A DNA stretch of 64,000 nt from Pleomorphochaeta sp963678575 (GCA_963678575.2 CAXXHV010000001.1:558001-622000), one strand, 5' to 3'; counted from the stretch's first letter, positions 1 to 9,272 are shown. A program made the numbers and translations. The notes: a model not told the origin generated them from the sequence alone.

Positions 1-93
1 AAAACAGCGCTTTAATAAAAAATAAAAAAGTACACTTTTATCTTTTAATATTGTCAATATGTATTATATTATAAATATGTGGAGGCAAAGATA

Positions 94-858
94 GTGGTAT
101 ACTTTTATTATTTAAAGAGCTTAAAGCCAATATTGTTAAATCCTTTTTTTAGAAATAAAGAAATAGGGGATTTAGATAGTGAAGAAGATATTACAATTCT
201 TAGTTCAAATACATTAACTCAAGAAGATAATGATTATATATCTCAAGAGGCCTTTAATGAAATTGATAATAGTGTGAACCTTTGGATACAAGAAAAAAGA
301 TATTATCCAAGATTATTTATTTCAACTTTAGCTTTTTTTATAATGTATTTTTTCTTATCTCTTGTAATAAGAGACCCTATTCCTGTTTTTGATGAGCTTT
401 TTGGAAGTATCGCCTTTTCAATATTTGTTTGGTATTTTTTTACCAAAAGAGATACAAAAAGCTCAATAGCAAATAAAAAGAAATTAGAAATAAAAAGACA
501 TGTTAACACAACTGAGTATAAAGAAATAAATTTGCTTAAAAAAATTGAAGAATATATTTATGATATTAAATCTAAAGATAATTTAGATATAGCTGATGCA
601 TTATGTTTAGTTGAAGGAGAGCTTTTAAAAATAGATTTTATTGAAGAAGAAAATCTTTATTTAGATAATTTTATAACTATGTTAAAAAAGAAAATGTTTT
701 TAAATGATAAATTTAAATATTTATATAACAAAGTTGTTAAAGTAAGAGAGGCTGGAATAAAGGATGAAGCAGTAAGCTCAAAATTAATCGAATTTGGAAA
801 AGAAGATAAATTCTATCTCTTAATTTTGACTTTATTAATTGTGTTAGAAAATAAATAA
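94..858 (+). CDS. Hypothetical membrane protein upstream of comEC
   Basis: I do not recognise this 254-aa protein. The GTG at 94 is chosen because GGAGG (81-85) sits 8 nt before it; an earlier in-frame GTG at 79 precedes that ribosome binding site. An acidic N-terminal stretch of about 65 residues is followed by two hydrophobic helices (roughly residues 70-90 and 97-116), then a Lys/Glu-rich helical region; the C-terminus ends in another hydrophobic stretch (FYLLILTLLIVLENK). It lies 35 nt upstream of comEC on the same strand, so it is probably the first gene of a comEC-rsmA operon. No enzymatic motif is visible. Confidence 0.7.
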   Translation: MVYFYYLKSLKPILLNPFFRNKEIGDLDSEEDITILSSNTLTQEDNDYISQEAFNEIDNSVNLWIQEKRYYPRLFISTLAFFIMYFFLSLVIRDPIPVFDELFGSIAFSIFVWYFFTKRDTKSSIANKKKLEIKRHVNTTEYKEINLLKKIEEYIYDIKSKDNLDIADALCLVEGELLKIDFIEEENLYLDNFITMLKKKMFLNDKFKYLYNKVVKVREAGIKDEAVSSKLIEFGKEDKFYLLILTLLIVLENK

Positions 859-893
859 AGGCAAATAATAATAAAAAGTAATTAGTAGTATTG

Positions 894-2444
894 ATGAAAA
901 ATATCAAACAATCTAATTACTTTTTTTTTATACAATCATTGACTAGGTATTATATATTATTATCAATAATTATCATTTTTTACTTAAGCTATAATGATAA
1001 GTTAGTTCTTTATAAACCAATAATATTTCTTTTTTTCTGTTTTTTAATTTCATCTATACTAAATGTATTAAGTGCAAAATATGTTTACCATCTTATAATT
1101 GTTGTTATTTTTTGTTTTTATTTATTATCTATTAATTTAAATTCAAACTATGTTTTTAACGCAGGATTTGATCCATGGAAAATATGTGAACTAGAAGGAT
1201 ATGTTGTAAAAGATCAAAGTAAAACTAAATCTGATTCGTATTATTTTTTACTTAATTGTAAAAAAGGTTATTTAAAAGATAAAAGTAGCATTTCCATTAA
1301 AGGCCAAATTCCAATTTTATTTAATAAAGATTTTGATTTATTAGTATTTACTCCCATTCTAGCAAAAGTTGAATATGATAAGGAAATAAATCTTTTTAAA
1401 GCCAAGGATATTACAGTTTTAGATAAAAATAATAATTACAACTATCTACTTAAAAAAATTTTTTTTAAGATTAGAGATAATAGGGTGTTTTTATTAAAGA
1501 AAATTAAAGCATATATACACTGTCCTTTAGCAAGAATGCTGTTACTTGGCAGATGCGATCAAGAAGGATTTGTATTTAAAGATTATGCTTTAAATCTGGG
1601 TTGTGCACATTTGCTTGCTTTGTCCGGTATGCATTTATCAATAATAACTGTTTTCTTTACTAATTTATTAGTATTTCTTTTTTCAAAAAAGAAGGCGAAT
1701 TTATTTTCTATTATTTTAATTTTTTATTTTATTTATATTACTGGTCCAATTCCAAGTCTGATTCGAAGTTTAATAATGTATTTATTAAACAAAATAAATA
1801 TAAAAAGTGAGTTAAAAAGTGAAATTGTTTTATTAATTTGTGCAATTATACAGGCACTTTTATTTCCTTATACTTTTCGAAGTGCGGGGTGTCTTTTTAG
1901 CTATGGAGCTTTATGTGCTATATTTTTCTATAGCTCTATTTTTAAAATAAAAAATAAATTAGTTTCTTCAATTTTAACTACATTTTTTGCGATTTTAATT
2001 ACATACCCATTGTCCCTTTCTTTAGGGGGAAAATGGTGTATATTATCAATAATTCTTTCTCCATTAGTTACTATTTTTGTAACAAGTGAAATGTTTTTAT
2101 CTTTAATGTTGCTTATTAATTCTATAAGCATAGATTTATTTTTTTATATAATAAAAAAAATTGAATTGAATATTGTTGAAGCCATTATTTTATTAAGTAT
2201 AAATTTATTAAAAGAGGTAAACTATTATTTGCATACTATAATTAGAAAAATAGAGAAAATAATTTTATTTATATTTTCAAAAGGTAGTCATATAAATGAT
2301 AAATTACCAAATTTATTAATTAATACAAAAGGCTACCTTATCTTTGCCTTTATAGTATTGACCATAGTATCGGTGTATCTGTATGCTACACACAGTTTTA
2401 AATTTAGGAGCTACAAGCAAGATGAGTTGGAATTTCCCTTATGA
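894..2444 (+). CDS. comEC: ComEC/Rec2-family DNA-uptake channel protein, short form
   Basis: A 516-aa polytopic membrane protein. The competence-domain signature HLLALSGMHLSI occurs near residues 237-248, followed by six or more hydrophobic helices, as in the ComEC/Rec2 channel that moves single-stranded DNA across the inner membrane. The N-terminal part has several helices and a soluble segment (about residues 95-165) resembling the OB-like region of the family. The protein stops after the membrane part, so the C-terminal metallo-beta-lactamase domain of long ComEC proteins is missing. ATG 894 follows an in-frame TTG at 891 and no clear ribosome binding site is seen. Its 3' end overlaps rsmA by 23 nt. 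Whether it works in transformation cannot be told from this window. Confidence 0.8.
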   Translation: MKNIKQSNYFFFIQSLTRYYILLSIIIIFYLSYNDKLVLYKPIIFLFFCFLISSILNVLSAKYVYHLIIVVIFCFYLLSINLNSNYVFNAGFDPWKICELEGYVVKDQSKTKSDSYYFLLNCKKGYLKDKSSISIKGQIPILFNKDFDLLVFTPILAKVEYDKEINLFKAKDITVLDKNNNYNYLLKKIFFKIRDNRVFLLKKIKAYIHCPLARMLLLGRCDQEGFVFKDYALNLGCAHLLALSGMHLSIITVFFTNLLVFLFSKKKANLFSIILIFYFIYITGPIPSLIRSLIMYLLNKINIKSELKSEIVLLICAIIQALLFPYTFRSAGCLFSYGALCAIFFYSSIFKIKNKLVSSILTTFFAILITYPLSLSLGGKWCILSIILSPLVTIFVTSEMFLSLMLLINSISIDLFFYIIKKIELNIVEAIILLSINLLKEVNYYLHTIIRKIEKIILFIFSKGSHINDKLPNLLINTKGYLIFAFIVLTIVSVYLYATHSFKFRSYKQDELEFPL

Positions 2445-3294
2445 AAGTATAAATGCAATTATGGATTTATTAGAGATTAAAGATTTAGCCATGAGTAAAA
2501 AATTCGGACAGAATTTTTTACTATCTAAAGATGTTAGAAAACGTATTGTAAATTTTATGGAACTTTCAAAAGATATGAGTGTTTGGGAAATTGGTCCTGG
2601 AATTGGAGCTATTACTTCTTTAATTCTTGAAGAAAAAGTTAAATTAACAGCTTTTGAAATAGATCATGGTTTTTGTAGAATATTAGCAAATGAAGCTTTT
2701 GCTGATGAGGCCAAATTTAGATTAGTAGAAGGGGATGCTTTAAAAACTACTCTAAAAACTTTTAGTGAAGAAGGGGCACCAGACGTAATTTGTGGTAATC
2801 TTCCTTATAATGTTGGAAGTGTTTGTATAGCTAAATTGTTAGAAAATAAATGTCATCCCAAAAGAATGGTTTTTACGCTTCAAAAAGAAGTTGCTCAAAG
2901 ACTTTGCGCAGATAGTGGCTCTAAATTGTATTCCTCATTTTCTGTTTTAGCTCAGATTGACTATGATTTATCAATTGTGCTGGATATAAATAATCAATCT
3001 TTTTATCCTGCTCCTAATGTAATTAGTAGTGTTATTGTTATGAACAAGAGAAAGACTTCTTTAGTAAACGAAGATATTAGAGATATTTTTATTATGCTAG
3101 TAAGAGATCTGTTTGCTAAAAGAAGGAAAACAATAAAAAATAATATTGTAAGTGGTAATTGCGGGAAATTATATGAAAAAGATTCTTTAATAAAAGCTAT
3201 TGAAAATACTGGTATAAATCTTCAAGCAAGAGCTGAAAAATTAACTATACCTGAGTTTGTAAAAATTGCTACTGAAGTTAGTTTAATAAAATAA
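2422..3294 (+). CDS. rsmA: 16S rRNA (adenine(1518)-N(6)/adenine(1519)-N(6))-dimethyltransferase RsmA/KsgA
   Basis: A 290-aa SAM-dependent methyltransferase that dimethylates two adjacent adenines in helix 45 of 16S rRNA, a late step of small-subunit assembly. The hallmark KKFGQNFL is near residues 27-34, SAM motif I is in WEIGPGIGAIT (about 55-65), and the catalytic NLPYN motif follows at about 127-131. The reading frame is open further upstream, but ATG 2422 is preferred because AGGAG (2406-2410) lies 11 nt before it. The gene starts inside the end of comEC, so translation may be coupled. Length and motif order are normal for the family. Confidence 0.95.
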   Translation: MSWNFPYESINAIMDLLEIKDLAMSKKFGQNFLLSKDVRKRIVNFMELSKDMSVWEIGPGIGAITSLILEEKVKLTAFEIDHGFCRILANEAFADEAKFRLVEGDALKTTLKTFSEEGAPDVICGNLPYNVGSVCIAKLLENKCHPKRMVFTLQKEVAQRLCADSGSKLYSSFSVLAQIDYDLSIVLDINNQSFYPAPNVISSVIVMNKRKTSLVNEDIRDIFIMLVRDLFAKRRKTIKNNIVSGNCGKLYEKDSLIKAIENTGINLQARAEKLTIPEFVKIATEVSLIK

Positions 3295-3434
3295 AAATAC
3301 GTATTTTATCAATATTATTAATATAAAGTTTGCTTATGTCAAAGCTTACATTTGACTTAATTGATTGTATTGTAAGAAATTAAATAATAGTATTTATTGT
3401 TTATCATATTAAAAAGAAAAATTTAATAAAACTA

Positions 3435-3463
3435 TTGTCAAGGCTTGTGTTTTTATATATACT
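3435..3463 (+). promoter_or_regulatory. Sigma-70-type promoter for the 23-aa peptide
   Basis: TTGTCA (3435-3440) and TATACT (3458-3463) are separated by exactly 17 nt, close to both consensus hexamers. It is one of the best promoter matches in the window and points to the tiny reading frame at 3506. Confidence 0.7.
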
Positions 3464-3505
3464 ATAGATGCTTATTTGAAAGAGAAAAAGAATGAGGAGA
3501 CTATA

Positions 3506-3577
3506 GTGAGAAAAATAATAACCTTGCTAGCAGCTTTGTTAATTGTTGTGCCAACATTTATAATGGCAGTTGTTTAA
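3506..3577 (+). CDS. 23-residue hydrophobic peptide (possible small membrane or leader peptide)
   Basis: GTG at 3506 is preceded by GAGGAG (3494-3499) at good spacing and lies about 40 nt downstream of a strong promoter. It encodes 23 residues: MRKI, then an unbroken hydrophobic run through TLLAALLIVVPTFIMAVV, then TAA. It looks like a single transmembrane segment or a free signal peptide. A hairpin followed by a T-run at 3680-3715 would end a transcript of about 230 nt. I do not recognise a family. It could be a small membrane peptide, a type I toxin-like peptide, or a leader; alternatively the RNA may be the functional product. Confidence 0.5.
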   Translation: MRKIITLLAALLIVVPTFIMAVV

Positions 3578-3620
3578 AAACACTTTAATTTAATGAGTTT
3601 TTCTGATTGATAATACATTT

Positions 3621-3670
3621 GTTTAATTAAAAAAAGAAAGCATAAATTTTGTGTATTTTATTAATTAAAC
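3621..3670. repeat. Perfect 10-bp inverted repeat
   Basis: GTTTAATTAA (3621-3630) is mirrored by TTAATTAAAC (3661-3670) with a 30-nt spacer, just before the terminator. It would fold in the 3' part of the short transcript that starts near 3470. Confidence 0.5.
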
Positions 3671-3679
3671 AAAAAAATA

Positions 3680-3718
3680 GGGGACATTTACTTATTTAAG
3701 TAGAGTCCCCTTTTTCTT
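3680..3718. terminator. Bidirectional terminator between the 23-aa peptide and pta
   Basis: GGGGAC (3680-3685) pairs with GTCCCC (3705-3710), with an inner ACTT/AAGT extension. A T-run follows on the plus strand and an A-run (3671-3677) precedes it, giving a U-tract for the minus-strand pta transcript. It lies between convergent genes. Confidence 0.8.
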
Positions 3719-3733
3719 GTTTTTTTTATCTTA

Positions 3734-4738
3734 TTAATTTAAAGACGCTGCTTGAGCTAGAGTTATTGCGCTTGTAACAACAATGTCTTCTACACTACAA
3801 CCTCTTGATAAATCAGAAACAGGTCTTGCAAAGCCTTGAAGGATAGGGCCATAAGCTTCAGCGCCTGCTAAACGTTGAACAAGTTTATAACCAATATTTC
3901 CCGCTTGTAAATCAGGGAAAATTAAAGTGTTAGCAAATCCAGCAACGTTAGAGCCTTTTGCTTTAAATTTACCTACGGATTCAATAATTGCAGCATCAAG
4001 TTGAAGTTCCCCATCAACAGCTAAATCAGGGCATTTTTCTTTAATCATTTGAGTAGCTTGTTGAACTTTGTCAACTAAATCACCACTTGCAGATCCTTTA
4101 GTGGAATAAGAAAGAAGTGCAACTTTTGGTTCAGCATCTAAGAATGTTTTGCAAGATTCTGCAGAAGCTTCAGCAATTGAAGCAAGTTGTTCAGCAGTTG
4201 GATTAGGAATTGTTGCACAGTCCCCAAAGATGAAAGATCCATTTGCACCTAATTCTGTTTTGTCTGTAGCCATAACAAAACAGCTTGAAGCACTTTTTAT
4301 ACCAGGTTTACATTTAATAATTGTAAAACAAGCTCTTAAAACATCACCAGTTGTGTTTAAAGCACCTGCTACCATAGCATCTGCATCTTTTAATCTAGCC
4401 ATCATAGCACCCCATTTTAATGGATCAACAATTTGTGCATAGGCTTCTTCTTCAGTCATTCCTTTTTTCTTTCTAAGTTCATAGTATTCTTTAGCATAAA
4501 CATCTCTTTTTTCTGATTGTTCAGGATCTAGAAGAGTAAGAGAAGATAAATCTACTCCAAGTTCTTGAGCTTTAGCTTTGATTTCATCAACTTTTCCTAA
4601 TAGAGTAACAGATTTTGCTAAATTTTCTTCCATTACTTTTTGTGCAGCTTTTAATGTTCTTTCTTCACATCCTTCTGGAAGGACTAATTTTTTTTGAGCA
4701 TTTTTAGCTTGCATTTTCATTTTTTGTGCAAATGTCAT
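3734..4738 (-). CDS. pta: Phosphate acetyltransferase
   Basis: A 334-aa enzyme converting acetyl-CoA and phosphate to acetyl phosphate and CoA, the first step of the acetate/ATP-forming fermentation branch. The length equals the catalytic Pta domain alone, without the N-terminal regulatory part of enterobacterial Pta. Family motifs visible are LVLPEGCEERTLKA near the N-terminus, the MVAGALNTTGDVLRA segment and the C-terminal LQGFARPVSDLSRGCS block. The start is supported by AGGAG in the minus-strand leader (near 4746-4750). No ackA is adjacent. It stands alone, convergent with the small peptide gene and divergent from the dehydrogenase gene at 5099. Confidence 0.95.
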   Translation of the reverse strand: MTFAQKMKMQAKNAQKKLVLPEGCEERTLKAAQKVMEENLAKSVTLLGKVDEIKAKAQELGVDLSSLTLLDPEQSEKRDVYAKEYYELRKKKGMTEEEAYAQIVDPLKWGAMMARLKDADAMVAGALNTTGDVLRACFTIIKCKPGIKSASSCFVMATDKTELGANGSFIFGDCATIPNPTAEQLASIAEASAESCKTFLDAEPKVALLSYSTKGSASGDLVDKVQQATQMIKEKCPDLAVDGELQLDAAIIESVGKFKAKGSNVAGFANTLIFPDLQAGNIGYKLVQRLAGAEAYGPILQGFARPVSDLSRGCSVEDIVVTSAITLAQAASLN

Positions 4739-5098
4739 TATATATCTCCTAAGATTTAACAGTTCATTATTGTTATACTAACACAAGGAAAATTATTGAT
4801 AAATTACTTAAATATATGTTTGTTAAATATTTTATTAAAAAAATATGAAAAATAGATTATTAAAAAGGTCTTTTTTTAGAAATATAATCATATTGTTATG
4901 TAATTTCTTGTAAAATAATTAATTATTTTATTTTATATCTGATTATTTTTTTAAAGTTATGATAATTTATGATTATATAATTAAAGATTAAAAAGTGAAG
5001 AATTAAATTAAAAAGTATGTCTTAAAATTTACTTTTCATCTTGAATGAGATGTTTTTAATGATGTATCTTTCAAATATTAAGGATGAGATAATAAGAT
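4739..5098. other. AT-rich divergent intergenic region, no gene seen
   Basis: About 360 nt between divergent pta and the dehydrogenase gene. I see no reading frame, RNA gene or strong hairpin; it should hold both promoters. Confidence 0.6.
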
Positions 5099-5836
5099 AT
5101 GAATATTGGTGTATATGGCTTAGGTAGATTTGGTGCATTTTGGGCGAAAGAGTTAGCTAAACATAATGATGGTGAAGTATTTGGCTTTAGTAGAAATAAA
5201 AAAGATACTATTGAAGGCGTTAAACAAGTAGATGAAGAGACTTTCTTTTCTTGCTGTGATGTTATCTATTTTTGTGTTGCAATAAGTTCTTTTGAATCCG
5301 TAATTAAATCAAGTAGTAATAAACTAAAGCCAGGAACTGTTGTTGTAGATACTTGTTCAGTAAAAGTTTATCCATCAAAAGTAATGAGAGAAAATTTGCC
5401 TAAAGATATTTATTCTATTGCTTCTCACCCAATGTTTGGTCCAGATTCAGGAAAAAATGGGGTCAAGGGTTTACCTCTTGTCATTTTTCCTATATCTTGC
5501 CCTAAAGACATTTATGATAATATTTTAGATGATTTTAAATCTTGGCAGCTTGAAATTTTAGAAATGTCTCCAGATTCCCATGATAGAGAAGCTGCTTGGT
5601 CGCAAGGAATAACACACTTCGTTGGAAGAGTGCTTGATGAACTTGCCCTTCAACCTACATTGCTTGCAACAACTGGTTATAAAAGGTTGATGTCTATTGT
5701 TGAACAAACCTGTAATGACCCTATCCAATTATTTCATGATTTACAGAAATATAATCCATATGCAAAACAAATGAGAATGGGTTTAAAGGGTGCTTTAGAT
5801 TATGTCATGCAGGACTTAGTATCCCAGGAGGACTAG
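5099..5836 (+). CDS. Prephenate dehydrogenase-like NAD(P)-dependent oxidoreductase
   Basis: A 245-aa protein with an N-terminal Rossmann motif (GVYGLGRFGAFWAKEL, residues 4-19) and the prephenate/arogenate dehydrogenase pattern: a VVDTCSVK segment, then SHPMFGPDSG, where the His is the usual catalytic residue, and a helical C-terminal dimerisation part including ITHFVGRVLDEL. The family oxidatively decarboxylates prephenate in tyrosine synthesis. It has no ACT or chorismate mutase domain. The stop codon directly abuts the GTG of the next gene, so the two are translationally coupled although their functions are unrelated. The exact substrate is inferred from family resemblance. Confidence 0.8.
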   Translation: MNIGVYGLGRFGAFWAKELAKHNDGEVFGFSRNKKDTIEGVKQVDEETFFSCCDVIYFCVAISSFESVIKSSSNKLKPGTVVVDTCSVKVYPSKVMRENLPKDIYSIASHPMFGPDSGKNGVKGLPLVIFPISCPKDIYDNILDDFKSWQLEILEMSPDSHDREAAWSQGITHFVGRVLDELALQPTLLATTGYKRLMSIVEQTCNDPIQLFHDLQKYNPYAKQMRMGLKGALDYVMQDLVSQED

Positions 5837-7132
5837 GTGAATGTTTGTGTATATACATTGGGTTGTAGATTAAACCAATGTGAAAGTGAAGGCATTGCTG
5901 ATGCTTTTGCAACTGAAGGTTTTTCAATTGTAAAAGATAAAGAAATTGCTGAAATATATATAGTAAATACTTGTACTGTTACAAGTAAAGCAGAGCAAAA
6001 AGCAAGAAGAATGATTAGAAAATTTGCTCAAATAGGTATATGTGTTGTAACTGGGTGTTATGCCCAATTAAATGCAGAAGATATAAAATCCTTAGCAGAA
6101 AATATAATAGTCGTACCATTATCAAAAAAAGCACATTTATTAAAATTGCCAAAACATATTAATACAGCTCTTCAAAGTGGAATGAATTTAATGTCTTCTA
6201 TAAATACTTTTGTAGATGAAGATGCCTCAGTTTTTGATTATGCAGCAGCTTCTTTCTCATATCATAATAGAGCCTATTTAAAAGTCCAAGATGGATGCGA
6301 TAACAATTGTTCTTATTGTAGAGTTCATATTGCAAGAGGAAGTGCTGTTAGTTTAGATAGTGATATTGTTATTCAAAGGGCACTTGATCTTGAAAAACAA
6401 GGCTTTAGTGAAATAATGCTTACCGGTGTAAACCTTACAATGTATGATCATGAGAATGATGGGCTTGGAGGATTAATTGAAAAGTTATTAAAAGCTTTAG
6501 GCCCAAATATTAGATTAAGACTATCATCTCTTGAAGCAGATCATGTAGATGATAGACTTTTAAATACCCTTAAAGATGATAGAATGCAGCCACATTTTCA
6601 CATTCCCGTTCAAAGTGCAAATAATTCTGTATTAAAGAGAGTAAATAGAAAATATGATAAAGCTCATTTAGTTTATATAGTTAATAGATTAAAAGAGATT
6701 AAAGATGATCCATTTATTGCTGCAGATATAATTTCAGGCCTTCCTGGAGAAGGAGAAGCTGAATATAAAGAAACCTATGAATTTTTAAAAGAATATGGGT
6801 TTACTCAATTACATGTTTTCCCTTACTCTCCACGACCTGATACTGATTTATTTGAAGCAAAAGACAAGGTCCCTGAATATTTAAGAGATGAAAGGGCAAA
6901 AGAATTAAGAGAGCTTTCTTCTCAATTATATAAAACTTATTTAAAGAGACAATTAAATAAAGAATGTGAAGTAGTTCTTCAAAAAAGAAAGAATGGCGAA
7001 TTTACTGGTGTAACAGGAAATTACATAGATGTTATTGTAAAAAATACACCACCTTTTGCTACGCCTGGTATGCTTTTCAAAGCAAAATTTTCAGATATTT
7101 CAAAAAGTAAACCTATTGTTGAAATAATATAA
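5837..7132 (+). CDS. mtaB: tRNA t6A37 methylthiotransferase MtaB-type
   Basis: A 431-aa radical-SAM enzyme that adds a methylthio group to t6A at position 37 of ANN-decoding tRNAs. The N-terminal UPF0004 domain carries three cluster cysteines (in TLGCRLNQCESEG, NTCTVT and TGCYAQ). The radical-SAM motif CDNNCSYC is near residues 154-161 and the C-terminal part (about 365-431) fits a TRAM domain. The pattern of GCRLNQ with DGCDNNCSYCRV favours MtaB over MiaB or RimO. GTG 5837 follows AGGAGG (5826-5831) and the preceding stop codon with no gap. Confidence 0.92.
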   Translation: MNVCVYTLGCRLNQCESEGIADAFATEGFSIVKDKEIAEIYIVNTCTVTSKAEQKARRMIRKFAQIGICVVTGCYAQLNAEDIKSLAENIIVVPLSKKAHLLKLPKHINTALQSGMNLMSSINTFVDEDASVFDYAAASFSYHNRAYLKVQDGCDNNCSYCRVHIARGSAVSLDSDIVIQRALDLEKQGFSEIMLTGVNLTMYDHENDGLGGLIEKLLKALGPNIRLRLSSLEADHVDDRLLNTLKDDRMQPHFHIPVQSANNSVLKRVNRKYDKAHLVYIVNRLKEIKDDPFIAADIISGLPGEGEAEYKETYEFLKEYGFTQLHVFPYSPRPDTDLFEAKDKVPEYLRDERAKELRELSSQLYKTYLKRQLNKECEVVLQKRKNGEFTGVTGNYIDVIVKNTPPFATPGMLFKAKFSDISKSKPIVEII

Positions 7133-7160
7133 AAATAAATATATTACATTCTTATATGAA

Positions 7161-7210
7161 TCCTCCTAATTAGAATAAAAATAAAATCTACTTTGGAGGA
7201 ATTTTTTTTA
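7161..7210 (+). terminator. Possible terminator after mtaB
   Basis: TCCTCC (7161-7166) can pair with GGAGGA (7195-7200), followed by ATTTTTTTTA. The loop is long (28 nt) and the stem only 6 bp, so the call is tentative. It sits between convergent mtaB and the flavodoxin gene. Confidence 0.45.
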
Positions 7211-7690
7211 TTTAGTTATATCTTTTGCCCATTTAAGTGCTTTATCTTTTTGATTTTCATAATTTTTATTAACAGCTAAGCTAGGATAAATTGATAGTAA
7301 TTTATTCTTAGGTTCAACGCAATCAATAATAAGATTATCAGTTTTTTTATTTTCTCCAGAATAGGTATAAAATACTCCAACTTTCTTGTCTTTAATTATA
7401 TCACTTTTTAAGAGGGAAAAAATTGTAGGAGATATTCTACCTGCCCAAATTGGGGAACCAATAATTATTGTATCATAATCATTTGGATTAAATTTCAGAG
7501 GGTTTAATTTTGGTTTATTTTTTGAAATAGATAAAAAACTTCCAATAATATATTTTATAAAGCTTTTTGCTTTAATTTCTTTTATGGGGCTGACTTTTTC
7601 AATATCAGCATCCATTTTCTCTGATAAATAGGAAGCAATCTTTTCTGTAGTTCCTTCAAATGAATAATATAATATTAATACTTTTTTCAT
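7208..7690 (-). CDS. Flavodoxin
   Basis: A 160-aa FMN-binding electron carrier. The N-terminal phosphate-binding loop reads YYSFEGTTEKIA (residues 8-19), and the segment IIIGSPIWAGRISP is the typical isoalloxazine-side loop of the flavodoxin fold. The alternation of beta strands and helices and the length fit stand-alone flavodoxins or the related flavodoxin-like oxidoreductases. The start has a strong AGGAGG in its leader (7695-7700 on the complementary strand). It is monocistronic and its redox partner is not identifiable here. Confidence 0.88.
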   Translation of the reverse strand: MKKVLILYYSFEGTTEKIASYLSEKMDADIEKVSPIKEIKAKSFIKYIIGSFLSISKNKPKLNPLKFNPNDYDTIIIGSPIWAGRISPTIFSLLKSDIIKDKKVGVFYTYSGENKKTDNLIIDCVEPKNKLLSIYPSLAVNKNYENQKDKALKWAKDITK

Positions 7691-7962
7691 AAAATAGTCC
7701 TCCTGAGTTTATTTTATTTAAATTTATTAATTCTATTATACACCATAATTTGTAGATTTATATATTAATAAAGTTGTAATTTTATATTATAAATTTGTAA
7801 TATTTTTTTACTTGGTTTAATACTTTGTTATTTTCCATGCGCAACTATTAGTATATAATTTAAATATAGAAAAAAAATATTATAAGATTTATCGTGTTTA
7901 AATCAAAAATTTAAATGTTTTTATCTTATTATGTTTTGTCTTGTATTATAGAGGTAATAAGA

Positions 7963-9249
7963 ATGAATAGAGAATATATAATAGATAATATGAATAGAAT
8001 CATTGCCGGAGATCATCTGGTGCTTCTGTATGATGATTCAAATCCTGAAGAGAATATTTTGGAAATAGCATCTTATATCATTTCTAGACTTAACAGAAAT
8101 GAGAAATGCTATTATATCGCAGGAGATATTGATATAACCTTTTTAAAAAAAGAATTGTCTAATTTTATTGATTTAGAAAAATATATCAGTAATGGGCAAC
8201 TCTCAATTTTGAAAAAAGGAGCTGCTTGTTTAAAGGATGGGAAATTCAATCCAATTAAAATGGTTGCGTTGATTAAAAGTTTAACTGATGAAGCTTTAGA
8301 GCAAGGTTATACAGCTTTTGCTTTAACAGGTGAAATTAGTTGGTTATTAGAATATGATGACTGTTTTGATATGATAATGCAGTATGAAGACTTATTAAAT
8401 AAAGAAATATTTAATAATTATCCTGTGTCTGCAATTTGTAGGTATAATATTAATAAAGTTTCTTCTCTAATGATAAAAAAAATTATTGAAGTTCATCCTA
8501 TAATTATTTATAAAGGTGAAATTCATGAGAATCCATTTTATTTTGATACAAATAATATTGAAAATTTAGATATTGATGAATATCAAGTTAAATCAATGCT
8601 AAATGTAATTCAAAAAAATTCATTAGCTAAAAGTCGTTTTATTGATGAGCTAAAAAATTCAGAAGAAAAATATCATGAATTGCAATTAAGTGTATTAAAA
8701 AATATGATTATTACTTTAACTGGATTATTAGAAATTCATGATGAATATACAAAAAATCATAGTCAAAATGTTGCTAATTTCTCAAAAATGATTGCACAAG
8801 CGATGAATCTTAGTTTACCTGATATAACCAAGATTTATTATTCTGGCCTTATTCATGATATAGGTAAAGCAATAATACCAAAACAGATATTAGATAAAAC
8901 TGGTAAATTAACTGAAGAAGAGTATAAAATTGTTAAAAAACATCCAACTTATGCATATCAAGCATTAGTACAAAATAATGAATTATCAGAGATTGCAAAA
9001 ATTGTATTACAGCATCATGAAAGATGGGATGGCTTTGGTTACCCTGATGGAGTTAAAGGTGAAGAAATTACAATAGAAGCAAGAATAATTGCAATAGCTG
9101 ATTCTTTTGATGCAATGATATCAAATAGGCCATATCGAAAAGCTTTTACCAAACAGCAAGCAATTAATGAAATATTTGATAAACTCGGATCACAATTTGA
9201 CCCAAATATTGGAAAAATAGCAATAGAAAAAGTTTTTAAGAACATTTAG
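7963..9249 (+). CDS. MEDS-domain sensor with HD-GYP phosphodiesterase
   Basis: A 428-aa protein starting at ATG 7963, behind AGAGGTAA; an upstream in-frame ATG at 7915 lacks a ribosome binding site. Residues 1-185 resemble the MEDS sensory domain (HLVLLYDDSNPEENILEIA near the start), often found with signalling outputs in anaerobes. A short coiled linker leads to an HD-GYP domain with HSQNVANFS, LIHDIGK (about residue 296), HHERWDGFGYPDG (about 350-362) and IADSFDAMISNRPYR. All metal ligands and the GYP motif are intact, so it should hydrolyse cyclic-di-GMP. The next gene, 23 nt downstream, is a diguanylate cyclase, so this is a matched pair of opposing enzymes. Confidence 0.92.
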   Translation: MNREYIIDNMNRIIAGDHLVLLYDDSNPEENILEIASYIISRLNRNEKCYYIAGDIDITFLKKELSNFIDLEKYISNGQLSILKKGAACLKDGKFNPIKMVALIKSLTDEALEQGYTAFALTGEISWLLEYDDCFDMIMQYEDLLNKEIFNNYPVSAICRYNINKVSSLMIKKIIEVHPIIIYKGEIHENPFYFDTNNIENLDIDEYQVKSMLNVIQKNSLAKSRFIDELKNSEEKYHELQLSVLKNMIITLTGLLEIHDEYTKNHSQNVANFSKMIAQAMNLSLPDITKIYYSGLIHDIGKAIIPKQILDKTGKLTEEEYKIVKKHPTYAYQALVQNNELSEIAKIVLQHHERWDGFGYPDGVKGEEITIEARIIAIADSFDAMISNRPYRKAFTKQQAINEIFDKLGSQFDPNIGKIAIEKVFKNI

Positions 9250-9272
9250 ATTTTTATTGAGCAAGAGGATTT

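Noticed and set aside
79..93. GTG 79 as the start of the first gene
   Set aside because: It precedes the GGAGG site that serves GTG 94.
4149..4442. 97-codon open frame antisense to pta
   Set aside because: Lies wholly inside a clear pta gene; no ribosome binding site and no protein-like pattern.
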